The notes under the pieces: generated by a model | What the model was told of the DNA's origin: nothing | Seen by the model: only the letters and a program-made list of their open reading frames with translations | The model's database searches: none | Assembly: GCA_028875875.1 (NCBI GenBank) | Contig: JAGWUV010000001.1 | Location: 124,001-188,000 of the forward strand | Direction of reading: 5' to 3' | Source: Bacteroidota bacterium | Lineage (GTDB): Bacteria > Bacteroidota > Bacteroidia > Chitinophagales > Chitinophagaceae | Length of the DNA stretch: 64,000 nt | Program-made: the position numbers and the translations under genes | Shown: piece after piece, positions 63,901 to 64,000 of the stretch | How positions within the stretch are numbered: position 1 is the first letter of the stretch | Layout of the letters: the number at the start of each line of letters is the position of its first letter

Positions 63901-64000
63901 TTACCTTACATGAAAAGCTTTTAATTTTTTTTCTTTTATACTATTAGCTGCAAATAGGTGTTTGCCTTCTTTAAAGCTTAGATAGGCATAGCCTTTACTG
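63901..64000 (-). CDS. Possible C-terminal end of a minus-strand gene
   Basis: Read on the minus strand from the window edge there are 32 sense codons (SKGYAYLSFKEGKHLF ...) before TAA at 63901-63903. It is too short to identify and an open stretch of this size can occur by chance. The stem-loop just after its stop adds weak support. Confidence 0.3.
   Translation of the reverse strand, partial: SKGYAYLSFKEGKHLFAANSIKEKKLKAFHVR

Larger units (their letters stand above)
63698..64000. other. Terminal A+T-rich region
   Basis: It has a strong inverted repeat (63828-63881) and a possible gene end on the minus strand (63901-64000). The rest shows no gene. Confidence 0.5.

Noticed and set aside
60633-64000. 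Defined integrative element at tRNA-Lys
   Set aside because: No integrase and no duplicate of the tRNA 3' end are visible, so only a composition-based suggestion is kept.

Overview
The window looks like chromosomal DNA of a Bacteroidota member, probably in or near the Chitinophagaceae. The evidence is SusE/SusF-type surface lipoproteins, the gliding and type IX secretion lipoprotein GldH, a secreted protein with a C-terminal type IX sorting domain, an alpha-type IF-2, and promoters of the Bacteroidota form TTTG-N19/21-TAnnTTTG. The family-level placement is inference. Genes are densely packed, many with 4-nt ATGA-type overlaps, and strong stem-loop terminators separate the operons.

Layout. 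1-2400: two SusE/F-like glycan-binding lipoproteins, the tail of a polysaccharide utilization locus whose susC/susD would lie upstream. 2493-5544: YicC nuclease, then gldH translationally coupled to a histidine kinase and OmpR-type regulator. 5541-14731: BatD-like protein, an arginase-fold protein with altered metal ligands, M13 peptidase, PBP4-type carboxypeptidase, a DUF4258 lipoprotein and MutL. 14993-18748: aldo/keto reductase and the lutABC lactate oxidation operon. 19078-27019: Hpt protein, CheY-like receiver, HEAT-repeat membrane protein, a glycosyltransferase-2/LtaS-type phosphatase-superfamily fusion, then on the other strand an unknown membrane-anchored protein and a TPR/beta-barrel outer membrane protein. 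27163-34723: HAD phosphatase, rimP-nusA-infB, and a SurA-like isomerase. 34826-39284: a MarR-controlled stress operon with three pirins, YceI, OsmC and an FMN reductase. 39338-54894: housekeeping and accessory enzymes (PurF, SixA, EamA exporter, glycosyltransferase, aminotransferase, MsrB, Adk, PaaZ, SDR, GNAT, uracil-DNA glycosylase family, S9 peptidase, MnmH). 55125-58752: the 5-oxoprolinase operon pxpBCA with an NRAMP-related transporter. 59228-60517: a type IX-secreted GH5-like protein that has lost both catalytic glutamates. 60633-63697: tRNA-Lys(CTT), then an A+T-richer stretch with ArsR, MerTP, a cysteine-rich protein, an AraC regulator and an AhpD-like protein.

The best candidate for an undescribed system is 19078-27019. 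It reads as a phosphorelay-associated machine that would polymerise a polysaccharide at the inner membrane, modify it in the periplasm with an LtaS/BcsG-type domain fused to the synthase, and export it through a PgaA-like TPR/barrel protein. The second is the secreted GH5 homologue with Gln and Ser in place of the acid/base and nucleophile glutamates, which may be a carbohydrate-binding or decoy protein. Regulatory DNA of note includes paired palindromes around marR, an inverted repeat between the two rimP promoter boxes, an ArsR operator over the -33 box, and a perfect palindrome upstream of lutA.
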